64,000 nucleotides of DNA from Anthonomus grandis grandis (taxonomy: Eukaryota; Arthropoda; Insecta; Coleoptera; Curculionidae), in contig NC_065547.1 of assembly GCF_022605725.1 (NCBI RefSeq), positions 18,827,167 to 18,891,166 on the forward strand, written 5' to 3'. Below, piece after piece: positions 14,877-27,590 of the stretch; within the stretch, counting starts at the first letter, position 1, and the number at the start of each line of letters is the position of its first letter. A model generated the notes under the pieces. It saw only the letters and a program-made list of their open reading frames with translations. It made no database searches and was not told the origin of the DNA. The position numbers and the translations under genes were made by a program.

Positions 14877-17800
14877 AATTTACTATTTCGCATATACGAG
14901 ATAGCCAAATGCTGTTTTTTACGGTTTGAACACAACCAGAGGTAAGAAAATATAATAACTAATAGCGTTAGCGATTGTTCCGATTTAATTTTAAATCAAT
15001 TTTTAGATATAATTTGATTAACCCTAAATGATTTTTAAAACTAGTTTTATGTATTGTGTTTAAAAAAAAATAGTCATATCTCACTCAATTACGGTTATCT
15101 ATTATTCAAATTTATTTTAAAATTAATATTTAGGTAATACAAGATGACTCAAATGATCCTTTTTAAGTTTTGGACATAACGAGGGTTAAGAAAATAGAAC
15201 GATTAATCATTAAAGCATTGTCCGATTTGATTTCAATTTAATTTTTAAAGTTCATTTGATTTACTGTAAATTATTTTTTAAATTTTTCTTATAAATTGTT
15301 TTTTAAAAAAAATAATTATATCTCACTCTATTACTGTTACCTATTATTCGAATAAGATTTAAATTTACTATTTCGCATATACAAGATAGCCAAATGATGT
15401 TCTTTACGGTTTGAAGACAACCACAATTAAGAAAACATAATAAATAATAGCATTAACGATTGTTCCGATTTAATTTTTAGATATAATTTGATTAACCCTA
15501 AATGATTTTTAAAAATATTTTGTTGTATTGTGTTTAAGAAAATAGTCATATCTCACTCAATTACGGTTATCAAATATAATTTCAAATTATTATTTAGGTT
15601 ATACAAGATGACTCGAATGATCCTTTTTATGTTTTGGACATAACCAGGATAAAGGAAATCGATTAATATTACCTATAGCTATTGTTCCAATATGATTTCA
15701 ATTTAATTTTTAGATATAATTTGTTTAACCCTAAGTAATATTTTAAAATATTGTGATGTGATTAAAAAAAATAGTCATATCTCACTCAATTACGGTTATC
15801 TATTATTCAAATTTATTTTAAAATTAATATTTAGGTTATACAAGATGACCCAATTGATCCTTTTTAAGTTTTGGACATAACCAGGGTTAAGACAATAGAA
15901 CATTCATTATAGCATTGTCGGATTTAATTCCAATTTAATTTTTGAAGTTCATTTAATGTACTCTAAATTATTTTTAATATTTTTCTTATGAATTGTTTTT
16001 TAAAAAAAATATTATATGCCACTCTATTACTGTTATTTATTATTCGAATATAATTTACATTTACTATACCGCATATACAAGATAGCCAAATGATGTTTTT
16101 TACGGTTTGAACACAACCAGAGTTAAGAAAATGTAATAACTAATAGCGTTAGCGATTGTTCCGATTTAATTTTAATTCAATTTTTAGATAAAATTTGAAT
16201 AACCCTAAATAATTTTTTAAAGTATTCTGATGAATTGTGTTTAAAAAAAATAGTCATATCTCACTCAATTACGGTTATCTATTATTCAAATTTATTTTAA
16301 AATTAATATTTAGGTTATACAAGATGACCCAAATGATCCTTTTTAAGTTTTGGACATAACCAGGGTTAAGAAAATAGAACAATTAATCATTACAGCATTG
16401 TCCGATTTGAATCCAATTTAATTTTTGAAGTTCATTTGATGTACTGTAAATTATTTTTAAAATCTTATCAATTGCTTTTTAAAAAAATAATCATATCTTA
16501 CTCTATTACTGTTATCTATTATTCGAATATAATTTAATTTTACTATTTCGCATATACAAGATAGCCAAATGATGTTTTTTACGGTTTGAACACAACCAGA
16601 ACTAAGAAAATATAATAACTAATAGCGTTAACGATTGTTCCAATTTAATTTTAAATTAATTTTTAGATATAATTTGATTAACCCTAAATGATTTTTAAAA
16701 ATATTTTGATGTATTGTGTTTAAACAAAAAAGTCATATCTCACTCAATTACGGTTATCTATTATTCAAATACAATTTAAAATTATTATTTAGGTTATACA
16801 AGATGACCCAATTGATCCTTTTTAAGTTTTGGACATGACCAGGGTTAAGAAAATAGGACAATTATTCATTATAGCATTGTCCGATTTAATTTTTTAAGTT
16901 CATTTGATGTACTGTAAATTATTTTTAAAATCTTTCTTATGAATTGTTTTTTAAAAAACTAATCATATCTCACTCTATTACTGTTATCTATTATTCGAAT
17001 ATAATTTAAATTTACTATTTCGCATATACAAGAAAGCCAAATGATGTTTTTTACGGTTTGAACAGAACCAGAGTTAAGAAAATGTAATAACTAATAGCGT
17101 TAGCGGTTGTTCCGATTTAATTTTAATTCAATTTTTAGATAAAATTTGAATAACCCTAAATAATTTTTTAAAGTATTCTGATGAATTGTGTTTAAAAAAA
17201 ATAGTCATATCTCACTCAATTACGGTTATCTATTATTCAAATTTATTTTAAAATTAATATTTAGGTTATACAAGATGACCCAAATGATCCTTTTTAAGTT
17301 TTGGACATAACCAGGGTTAAGAAAATAGAACAATTAATCATTATAGCATTGCCCGATTTGATTCCAATTTAATTTTTGAAGTTTATTTGATGTACTGTAA
17401 ATTATTTTTAAAATTTTTCTTATGAATTGTTTTAAAAAAAAAATAATTATATCTCACTCTATTACTGTTATCTATTATTCGAATATAATTTAAATTTACT
17501 ATTTCGCATATACAAGATAGCCAAATGATGTTCTTTACGGTTTGAACACAACCACAATTAAGAAAACATAATGACTAATAGCATTAACGATTGTTCCGAT
17601 TTAATTTTTATTTAATTTTCAGATATAATTTGATTAACCCTAAATTATTTTTAAAAATATTTTGTTGTATTGTGTTTAAAAAAAAATAGTCATATCTCAC
17701 TCAATTACGATTATCTATTATTCAAATTTATTTTAAAATTAATATTTAGGTTATACAAGATGACTCAAATGATCCTTTTTAAGTTTTGCACATAACCAGG

Positions 17801-19329
17801 GTTAAGAAAATATAACAATTAATCATTATTGCATTGTCCGATTTGATTCCAATTTAATTTTTGAAGTTTATTTGATGTACTGTAAATTATTTTGAAAATT
17901 TTTCTTATGAATTGTTTTTAAAAAAAAATAATTATATCTCACTCTATTACTGTTATCTATTATTCGAATATAATTTAAATTTACTATTTACTAATATTAC
18001 GGTTATTAATGATTCAAATATAATTTAAAATTAATATTTAAGTTATCAAGATGACTCAAATGATCCTTTTTAAGTTTTGGACATAACCAGAATAAAGAAA
18101 ATCGATTACTATTACCTATAGCTAGCTATTGTTCCGATATGATTTCAATTTAATTTTTAGATATAATTTGTTTAACCCTAAGTAATTTTTTAAAATAGTT
18201 TGATGTATTGTGTTTAAAAAAAATAGTCATATCTCACTCAATTATGGTTATCTATTATTCAAATTTATTTGAAAATTAATATTTAGGTTATACAAGATGA
18301 CCCAAATGATCCTTTTTAAGTTTTGGACATAACCAGGGTTAAGAAAATAGAACAATTAATCATCATAGCATTGTCCGATTTGATTCCAATTTAATTTTTG
18401 AAGTTTATTTGTTGTACTGTAAATTATTTTTTAAATTTTTCTGATGTATTGCTTTAAAAAAAAATAATCATATTTCACACTATTACTGTTATCTATTATT
18501 CGAATATAATTTAAATTTACTATTTCGCATATACAAGATGGCCAAATGTTGTTTTTTACGGTTTGAACACAACGAGAGTTAAGAAAATGTAATAACTAAT
18601 AGCATTAGCGATTGTTCCGACTTAATTTTAATTCAATTTTTAGATGAAATTTGAATAACCCTAAATAATTTTTTTAAATATTCTGATGTATTGTGTTTAA
18701 AAAAAATAGTCATATCTCACTCAATTACGGTTATCTATTATTCAAATATAATTTAAAATTATTATTTAGGTTATACAAGATGACTCAAATGATCCTTTTT
18801 ATGTTTTGGACATAACCAGGATAAAGAAAATCGATTACTACTACCTATAGTTATTGTTCCGATATGATTTCAATTTAATTTTTAAATATGATTTTTTTAA
18901 CCCTAAATAATTTCTTAAAATTTTTTAATGTATTGTGTTTTAAAAAAATAGTCATATCTCACTCAATTACGGTTATCTATTATTCAAATATATTTTAAAA
19001 TTCATATTTAGGTTATATAAGATGACCCAAATGATCCTTTTTAAGTTTTGGACATAATCAGAGTTAGGAAAGTAGAACAATTAATCATTATAGCATTGTC
19101 CGATTTGATTCCAATTTAATTTTTGAAGTTTATTTATGTACTGTAAATTATTTTTAAAATGTTTCTTATGAATTGTTTTAAAAAAAATAATCATATCTCA
19201 CTCTATTACTGTTATCTATTATTCGAATATGATTTAAATTTACTATTTCGCATATACAAGATGGCCAAATGTTGTTTTTTACGGTTTGAACACAACGAGA
19301 GTTAAGAAAATATAATAACTAATAGCGTT

Positions 19330-21424
19330 AAAGATTGTTCCGATTTAATTTTAATTTAATTTTTAGATATAATTTGATTAACCCTAAATTATTTTTAAAA
19401 ATATTTTGTTGTATTGTGTTTAAAAAAAATAGTCATATCTTACTCAATTACGATTATCTATTATCCAAATTTATTTTAAAATTAATATTTAGGTTATACA
19501 AGATGACTCAAATGATCCTTTTTAAGTTTTGGACATAACCAGGGTTAAGAAAATAGAACAATTAATCATTATAGCATTGTCCGATTTGATTTCAATTTAA
19601 TCTTTGAAGTTCATTTGATGTACTGTAAATTATTTTGAAAATTTTTCTTATGAATTGTTTGTTAAAAAAATTATTATATCTCACTCTATTACTTTTATCT
19701 ATTATTGGAATATGATTTAAATTTACTATTTCGCTTATACAAGATAGCCAAATGATGTTCTTTACGGTTTGAACACAACCACAATTAAGAAAATATAATA
19801 ACTAATAGCATTAAGGATTGTTCCGATTTAATTTTTAGATATAATTTGATTAACCCTAAATGATTTTTAAAAATAGTTTTATGTATTGTGTTTTTTAAAA
19901 AAATAGTCATATCTCACTCTATTACGGTTATTAATGATTCAAATATAATTTAAAATTAATATTTAGGTTATCAAGATGACTCAAATGATCCTTTTTAAGT
20001 TTCGGACATAACCAGAATAAAGAAAATCGATTACTATTACCTATAGCTAGCTATTGTTCCGATATGATTTCAATTTAATTTTTAGATATAATTTGTTTAA
20101 CCCTAAGTAATTTTTTAAAATAGTTTGATGTATTGTGTTTAAAAAAAATAGTCATATCTCACTCAATTATGGTTATCTATTATTCAAATTTATTTTAAAA
20201 TTAATATTTAGGTTATACAAGATGACCCAAATGATCCTTTTTAAGTTTTGGACATAATCAGAGTTAAGAAAGTAGAACAATTAATCATTATAGCATTGTC
20301 CGATTTGATTCCAATTTAATTTTTAAAGTTCATTTGATTTACTGTAAATTATTTTTTAAATTTATCTTATAAATTGTTTTTTAAAAAAAATAATCATATC
20401 TCACTCTATTACTGTTATCTATTATTCGAATATGATTTAAATTTACTATTTCGCATATACATGATAGCCAAATGATGTTTTTTACGGTTTGAACACAACC
20501 AGAATTAAGAACATATAATAACTAATAGCGTTAAAGATTGTTCCGATTTAATTTTAATTTAATTTTTAGATATAATTTGATTAATCCTAAATTATTTTTA
20601 AAAATATTTTGTTGTATTGTGTTTAAAAAAAAATAGCCATATCTCACTCAATTACGATTATCTATTATTCAAATTTATTTTAAAATTAATATTTAGGTTA
20701 TACAAGATGACTCAAATGATCCTTTTTAAGTTTTGGACATAACCAGGGTTAAGAAAATAGAACAATTAATCATTATAGCATTGCCCGATTTGATTCCAAT
20801 TTAATTTTTGAAGTTTATTTAATGTACTCTAAATTATTTTGAAAATTTTTCTTATGAATTGTTTGTTAAAAAAATTATTATATCTCACTCTATTACTTTT
20901 ATCTATTATTGGAATATGATTTAAATTTACTATTTCGCTTATACAAGATAGCCAAATGATGTTCTTTACGGTTTGAACACAACCACAATTAAGAAAATAT
21001 AATAACTAATAGCATTAAGGATTGTTCCGATTTAATTTTTAGATATAATTTGATTAACCCTAAATGATTTTTAAAAATAGTTTTATGTATTGTGTTTTTT
21101 AAAAAAATAGTCATATCTCACTCTATTACGGTTATTAATGATTCAAATATAATTTAAAATTAATATTTAGGTTATCAAGATGACTCAAATGATCCTTTTT
21201 AAGTTTCGGACATAACCAGAATAAAGAAAATCGATTACTATTACCTATAGCTAGCTATTGTTCCGATATGATTTCAATTTAATTTTTAGATATAATTTGT
21301 TTAACCCTAAGTAATTTTTTAAAATAGTTTGATGTATTGTGTTTAAAAAAAATAGTCATACCTCACTCAATTATGGTTATCTATTATTCAAATTTATTTT
21401 AAAATTAATATTTAGGTTATATAA
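19330..21424. repeat. Five-monomer (about 1204-bp) higher-order unit, two copies
   Basis: A block of about 900 bp near 19330-20222 recurs at 20534-21424, offset 1204 bp. Shared private variants are ACTTTTATCTATTATTGG, TTTCGCTTATAC, TAGCATTAAGGATTG and the doubled CTATAGCTAGCTATTG. Part of the same variant set appears again near 23669. Confidence 0.8.
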
Positions 21425-22050
21425 GATGACCCAAATGATCCTTTTTAAGTTTTGGACATAACCAGGGTTAAGAAAATAGAACAATTAATCATTACAGCAT
21501 TGTCCGATTTGAATCCAATTTAATTTTTGAAGTTCATTTGATGTACTGTAAATTATTTTTAAAATTTTTCTTATGAATTGTTTTTTTAAAAAATTATTAT
21601 ATCTCACTCTATTACTGTTATTTATTATTCGAATATAATTTACATTTACTATTTCGCATATACAAGATAGCCAAATGATGTTTTTTACGGTTTGAACACA
21701 ACCAGAATTAAGAAAATATAATAACTAATAGCGTTAACGATTGTTCCGATTTAATTTTAATTTAGTTTTTAGATATAATTTGATTAACCCTAAATGATTT
21801 TTAAAAATATTTTGATGTATTGTGTTTAAAAATTTAGGTTATACAAGATGACTCAAATGATCCTTTTTATGTTTTGGACATAACCAGGATAAAGAAAATC
21901 GATTACTATTACCTATAGCTATTGTTCCGATATGATTTTAATTTAAGTTTTAGATATAATTTGTTTTACCCTAAATAATTATTTTAATATTTTTAATGTA
22001 TTGTGTTTTATAAAAAAATAGTCATATCTCACTCAATTAAGGTTATCTAT

Positions 22051-22290
22051 CAAGGAAGTAATAAGTTTTAGGTTAATGTATTTATTTTAAAATTTTCACA
22101 ATTTACTTTTTTAAATAATATTCATTTCAAATTTCAAAAAAGATTCGGCATCACTAGCCGTTCTATAATGGCCTTTAAGTGCAGTCTTGCAAAATGCTTC
22201 AAGATGCCGGGTTTCTATATTTCCAGACACAGCAGAGCTTCAAAACTATAGCAGTAAGGTAATACAAGGTAAGATATCCTTTTTATTTCA
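22051..22290. other. Non-satellite interruption inside the array
   Basis: The satellite stops after GGTTATCTAT at 22050 and resumes at about 22290 with ATTTTAAAATTAATATATAG. The roughly 240 bp between them contain higher-complexity, less AT-biased text around 22140-22260 (for example GATTCGGCATCACTAGCCG and CAAGATGCCGGGTTTC) that matches no monomer here. No open reading frame, inverted repeat or clear target duplication is visible. It could be a small transposon fragment or captured unique DNA; its length close to one monomer may be coincidence. Confidence 0.7.
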
Positions 22291-23897
22291 ATTTTATTTT
22301 AAAATTAATATATAGATTATACAAGATGACTCAAATGATCCTTTTTATGTTTTGGACATAACCAGAATAAGGAAAATCGATTAATATTACCTATAGCTAT
22401 TGTTCCGATAAGATTTCAATTTAATTTTTAGATATAATTTGTTTAACCCTAAGTAATTTGTTAAAATATTTAGATGTATTGTGTTTAAAAAAAATAGTCA
22501 TATCTCACTCAATTACGGTTATCTATTATTCAAATATAATTTAAAATTATTATTTAGGTAATACAAATTAGTCATATCTCTTAATTTTTCAATTAATCAT
22601 TATAGCATTGTCCGATTTGATTCCAATATTTTTGAAGATTATTTGATGTACTGTAAATTATTTTTAAGATTTTTTTGATGTATTGTTTTTAAAAAAAATA
22701 ATCATATTTCACACTATTACTGTTATCTATTATTCAAATAGAATTTAAATTTACTATTTCGCATATACAAGATAGCCAAATCATGTTTTTTACGGTTTAA
22801 ACACAACCAGAGTGAAGAAAATGTAATAACTAATAGCGTTGGCGATTGTTCCGATTTAATTTTAATTCAATTTTTAGAGATGATTTGATTAATCCTAAAT
22901 GATTTTTAAAAATAGTTTTATGTATTATGTTTTAAAAAAATAGTCAATTCTCACTCAACTACGGTTATCTATTATTCAAATTTATTTTAAAATTAATATT
23001 TAGGTTATACAGGATGACCCAAATGATCCTTTTTAAGTTTTGGATATAACCAGGGTTAAGAAAATAGAACAATTAATCATCATAGCATTGTCCGATTTGA
23101 TTCCAATTTAATTTTTGAAGTTTATTTGTTGTACTGTAAATTATTTTTAAAATTTTTCTGATGTATTGTTTTTAAAAAAAATAATCATATTTCACACTAT
23201 TACTGTTATCTATTATTCGAATATAATTTAAATTTAGTATTTCGCATATACAAGATGGCCAAATGTTGTTTTTTACGGTTTGAACACAACGAGAGTTAAG
23301 AAAATGTAATAACTAATAGCGTTAGCGATTGTTCCGACTTAATTTTAATTCAATTTTTAGATAAAATTTGAATAACCCTAAATAATTTTTTTAAATATTC
23401 TGATGTGTTTAAAAAAAATAGTCATATCTCACTCAATTACGGTTATCTATTATTCAAATATAATTTAAAATTATTATTTAGGTTATACAAGATGACTCAA
23501 ATGATCCTTTTTAAGTTTTGGACATAACCAGGGTTAAGAAAATAGAACAATTAATCATTATAGCATTGCCCGATTTGATTCCAATTTAATTTTTGAAGTT
23601 TATTTAATGTACTCTAAATTATTTTGAAAATTTTTCTTATGAATTGTTTTTTAAAAAAATTATTATATCTCACTCTATTACTTTTATCTATTATTGGAAT
23701 ATGATTTAAATTTACTATTTCGCATATACAAGATAGCCAAATGATGTTCTTTACGGTTTGAACACAACCACAATTAAGAAAATATAATAACTAATAGCAT
23801 TAACGATTGTTCCGATTTAATTTTTAGATATAATTTGATTAACCCTAAATGATTTTTAAAAATAGTTTTATGTATTGTGTTTTTTAAAAAAATAGTC

Positions 23898-24484
23898 ATA
23901 TCTCACTCTATTACGGTTATTAATGATTCAAATATAATTCAAAATTAATATTTAGGTTATCAAGATGACTCAAATGATCCTTTTTAAGTTTCGGACATAA
24001 CCAGGGTTAAGAAAATAGAACAATTAATCATTACAGCATTGTCCGATTTGAATCCAATTTAATTTTTGAAGTTTATTTGTTGTACTGTAAATTATTTTTT
24101 AAATTTTTCTGATGTATTGTTTTTAAAAAAAATAATTATATCTCACTCTATTACGGTTATTAATGATTCAAATATAATTCAAAATTAATATTTAGGTTAT
24201 CAAGATGACTCAAATGATCCTTTTTAAGTTTCGGACATAACCAGGGTTAAGAAAATAGAACAATTAATCATTACAGCATTGTCCGATTTGAATCCAATTT
24301 AATTTTTGAAGTTTATTTGTTGTACTGTAAATTATTTTTTAAATTTTTCTGATGTATTGTTTTTAAAAAAAATAATTATATCTCACTCTATTACGGTTAT
24401 TAATGATTCAAATATAATTCAAAATTAATATTTAGGTTATCAAGATGACTCAAATGATCCTTTTTAAGTTTCGGACATAACCAG
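23898..24484. repeat. Exact 240-bp tandem repeat, about 2.4 copies
   Basis: Every base from 23898 to 24244 equals the base 240 positions downstream, with no difference seen over 347 positions. Neighbouring monomers differ by several percent or more. The unit spans parts of two monomer types and includes TTAATGATTCAAATATAATTC and AAGTTTCGGACATAACC. Confidence 0.93.
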
Positions 24485-25530
24485 AATAAAGAAAATCGAT
24501 TACTATTACCTATAGCTAGCTATTGTTCCGATATGATTTCAATTTAATTTTTAGATATAATTTGTTTAACCCTAAGTAATTTTTTAAAATAGTTTGATGT
24601 ATTGTGTTCAAAAAAAATAGTCATACCTCACTCAATTATGGTTATCTATTATTCAAATTTATTTTAAAATTAATATTTAGGTTATACAAGATGACCCAAA
24701 AAATCCTTTTTAAGTTTTGGACATAATCAGAGTTAAGAAAGTAGAACAATTAATCATTATAGCATTGTCCGATTTGATTCCATTTTAATCTTTGAAGTTC
24801 ATTTGATGTAGTGTAAATTATTTTTAAAATTTTTCTTATGAATTGTTTAAAAAAAAAATAATCATATCTCACTATATTACTGTTATCTATTATTCGAATA
24901 TAATTTACATTTACTATTTCGCATATACAAGATAGCCAAATGATGTTTTTTACGGTTTGAACACAACCAGAATTAAGAAAATATAATAACTAATAGCGTT
25001 AACGATTGTTCCGATTTAATTTTAATTTAATTTTTAGATATAATTTGATTAACCCTAAATGATTTTTAAAAATATTTTGATGCATTGTGTTTAAAAAAAA
25101 TAGTCATATCTCACTCAATTACGGTTATCTATTATTCAAATTTATTTTAAAATTAATATTTAGGTTATACAAGATGACTCAAATGATCCTTTTTAAGTTT
25201 TGGACATTACCAGGGTTAAGAAAATAGAACAATTAATCATTATAGCATTGTCCGATTTGATTCCAATTTAATTTTTGAAGTTTATTTAATGTACTCTAAA
25301 TTATTTTAAAAATTTTTCTTATGAATTGTTTTTTTAAAAAAATAATTATATCTCACTCTATTACTGTTATCTATTATTCGAATATGATTTAAATTTACTA
25401 TTTCGCATATACAAGATAGCCAAATGATGTTCTTTACGGTTTGAACACAACCACAATTAAGAAAACATAATAACTAATAGCATTAACGATTGTTCCGATT
25501 TAATTTTAATTTAATTTTTAGATATAATTT

Positions 25531-25960
25531 GATGAACCGAAGATGGACTGAGTCCCCTGGTATTAGACAGGCTAAAGCGCACATAGGTGGGCCCTCTGCC
25601 TGTCTCACCAAAAATCTACTACGCCTAAAAAGACGCGAAATTCGGGTAGTGACAGGTCTTCTAACCGGTCACTGGCACTTAAGAAGCCATCTCCATACTA
25701 TCGGTATTGCGGACAACCCGGAATGCCGATGGTGCTGTGAGGAGGATGAAACCGTTGACCATGCAGTCGGGGAGTGCCCAGCACTCACGCGCGCCAGGTT
25801 GAAATACTTGGGTAACACTTTCAGTATACCGAGCGACTTTAAGTCCTTCAGACCAGAGAGCCTTATAGGTTTCTCTAAGGCCGTTGGGCTCTGGTAACCC
25901 CCGGTGGGGCATGACGGGTCCATCAGGAGACCTATATGCACAACTGCCTTGGCAGCCCAC
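25531..25960 (+). pseudogene. Non-LTR retrotransposon 3' end (C-terminal zinc-like region)
   Basis: The satellite gives way at about 25531 to GC-richer sequence open to a TAA at 25895-25897. About 110 residues read as the C-terminus of an insect non-LTR retrotransposon polyprotein. The segment contains VVTGLLTGHWHLRSHLH, then CRWCCEEDETVDHAVGEC, a C-x2-C...H...C cluster typical of these tails, then RLKYLG. The preceding RQAKAHIGGPSACLT resembles the end of an RNase H-like segment found in I- or LOA-type elements. A short non-coding 3' tail (to about 25960) follows. Endonuclease and reverse transcriptase are absent, so this is a heavily 5'-truncated copy, which is usual for LINEs. The upstream part of the open frame is satellite read-through. 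The clade is uncertain. Confidence 0.75.
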
Positions 25961-25967
25961 TGTTTCG

Positions 25968-27183
25968 TCAATTCCAATGCCAACATTGGCGGAATAACTC
26001 TACATTCTGCTCTGTCCTTACCAGTTAATCAATACGATGATGACTTGATTCCTTTAAGCCATGAAACAGTCAAAACAATCTATTTTGCCTTATGTGGACT
26101 TAAACTAATGATAATTGACGAGTATTCCATGGTTGGTGCCAAAATGTTTGGACATGTAAACAGCAGATTGTAGCAAATCTTCAAATCTGATGAAGCATTT
26201 GGAAACATTCCCATTGTCATGTGTGGCGACAGTCGTCAACTACCACCAGTAGGAGATTCCTTTTTATTTTTGCCATCAAAGAAGAATCCCTACAAGGAAA
26301 TCTGTGGCACTTATTTATGGGACCTTTTTAAGTACTTTGAATTAACCGAGATTTTGAGACAAAGTAACGATAAATCATTTGCCATCGCCTTAAATAATAT
26401 GGCCTGTGTTGCGATGACCGACGACGATGTGAAGTTAATTAAGTTGAGAGAGGTTCCTACTGACTTCCAAATACCAGAAGACACCATCCATTTATTCAGT
26501 TACAATAGTGATGTGGATGCATACAATAACGAAAAATTGTCTACGTATAACACAGATCGGTCGGTGAGTGAAGCCAAAGATGTAGTTAAAGGTAGTTGCT
26601 CTGAAAAACTAAAAACATTATTTTTGGAGCATGCGAAAGATTTTAAAAAATCTGAGAGTTTTGGCTTGATGTTGACTTTAATTCTACAAGTGGATGCAAA
26701 ATAATCTCTCTCAACATAGATACCAAGGATGGTTTAGTCAATGGTGCAACAGGTGCCCTTCGAAAAATTGAATATGACCACAATCAGATTCCAAATAGGG
26801 TATGGATAGAATTTTTCGATAAAAAAACTGGCATAGATTGTCGAAACAAACATAAAGCTCATATGGAAGCCAAGAACATACCGACCACTTGGACACCAAT
26901 ACTAAAAACTGCAAGAGCGATCAAAATCCAAAAAGGGAGTAACGTCCACGTCGAAAGGCTACAGACTCATCAGTGAGGGATCACCATCCATAAGAGTCAA
27001 GGTGCTACCTATGAACAAGTGGCTGTTCATATAAGTAAACGAATGTCCAGAAGCAGTGTGTATGTTGCCTGCAGCCGAGTTACCAAACTTAGTAGATTGT
27101 ACATCATTGGACAATTCAAGGATAATTGGAATAATTTGTTACAAGAAAAAATATTTAACTGCAAAAATAAGTTCTATAACTAA
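25968..27183 (+). pseudogene. Helitron/Helentron PIF1-like helicase domain (degenerate)
   Basis: Reading along the plus strand gives NANIGGITLHSALSLPVN, then LKLMIIDEYSMVGAKMF (Walker B type), then IPIVMCGDSRQLPPVGDS (helicase motif III type), and finally ITIHKSQGATYEQVAV and VYVACSRVTKLSRLYIIG (the C-terminal RecA-like motifs). These identify the superfamily 1B helicase half of a Helitron RepHel protein, which unwinds DNA during rolling-circle transposition. The Walker A segment and the Rep endonuclease are missing: the copy is cut at its 5' side next to the LINE tail. Damage: in-frame TAG at 26171-26173, a frameshift near 26670, and a TGA near 26974 where the family normally has Trp. The frame then stays open to TAA at 27181-27183. 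Confidence 0.88.
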
Positions 27184-27189
27184 GTACAC

Positions 27190-27590
27190 TAAAAATTTCT
27201 CAGGAATAGTTTTTCAAGCTGTAACATTTCTTTTAAATGATATTTTTGTTATGGTAGTATACAATCCTCCAGTTTTACAATTTTACAAGCCCAACGTGGT
27301 TTAAGTGACATTATTTTTGGTCAGCAAGGACGTATATTAATTATTGGTGATTTTAATCAAGACATAATAAATGAGACCCAAAATGGCCTTAAAATGACTT
27401 TGAATTTCAAAGGTTTAACATCTAAACTTAGTGTAGATGAATCTACTACAAAATCTAATACTCAAATTGATTGGCTTTTCAGTAACTTTAAAAAATTTAC
27501 AACATTTTATATATAATACCGTTTATAGTCATCATAAAGCCATAGTGGTTAGTATTTATGATAAAGATTTTATTTCAACATTGCCAAAAA
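27190..27590 (+). pseudogene. Endonuclease/exonuclease/phosphatase-like domain of the Helentron
   Basis: Directly after the helicase the three frames together give FSGIVFQAVTFLLNDIF, then RILIIGDFNQDI at about 27330-27366, then STTKSNTQIDWLFSN and YNTVYSHHKAIVVSI. GDFN, the QID...F(S/T)N stretch and the S-x-H-K motif are the hallmarks of the apurinic-endonuclease-like fold used by non-LTR retrotransposons. Helentrons (Helitron2) are known to carry such a domain C-terminal to the helicase, so its position supports one element rather than a chance LINE insertion. At least two frameshifts are present: one between the NPP and GDFN segments near 27280 and one near 27500. No complete catalytic frame survives. 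Confidence 0.78.

Larger units (their letters stand above)
1..25530. repeat. AT-rich satellite array, about 240-bp monomers in higher-order units
   Basis: The whole interval consists of diverged tandem monomers. The phrase TATCTCACTC or a close variant recurs at 623, 865, 1107, 1344, 1587, 1828 and 2071, a spacing of 237-243 bp, so roughly 105 monomers fit. Type A carries GATAGCCAAATGATG, CGGTTTGAACACAACC and TAGCGTTAGCGATTGTTCC. Type B carries GATGACCCAAATGATCC, TTTTGGACATAACC and TCATTATAGCATTGTCC. Type C starts like B, continues with ATTACCTATAGCTATTGTTCC and ends like A. A and B alternate to give units of about 480 bp; insertion of C gives units of about 720 bp. All types share a box near AACCAG-GTTAAGAAAAT. 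The array runs off the left edge and stops sharply near 25530. Short open frames inside it (for example at 134 and 19335) are chance products of low-GC sequence. A pericentromeric or heterochromatic location is inferred, not shown. Confidence 0.97.

Noticed and set aside
1..25530. CRISPR-like array
   Set aside because: Repeats are about 240 bp, contiguous and without spacers; the sequence is eukaryotic satellite.
25904..26173. Treating the helicase N-terminal frame as a separate gene
   Set aside because: It is in the same frame as the segment from 26219, separated only by one TAG, so both are one pseudogene; its first 20 codons are LINE 3' tail.
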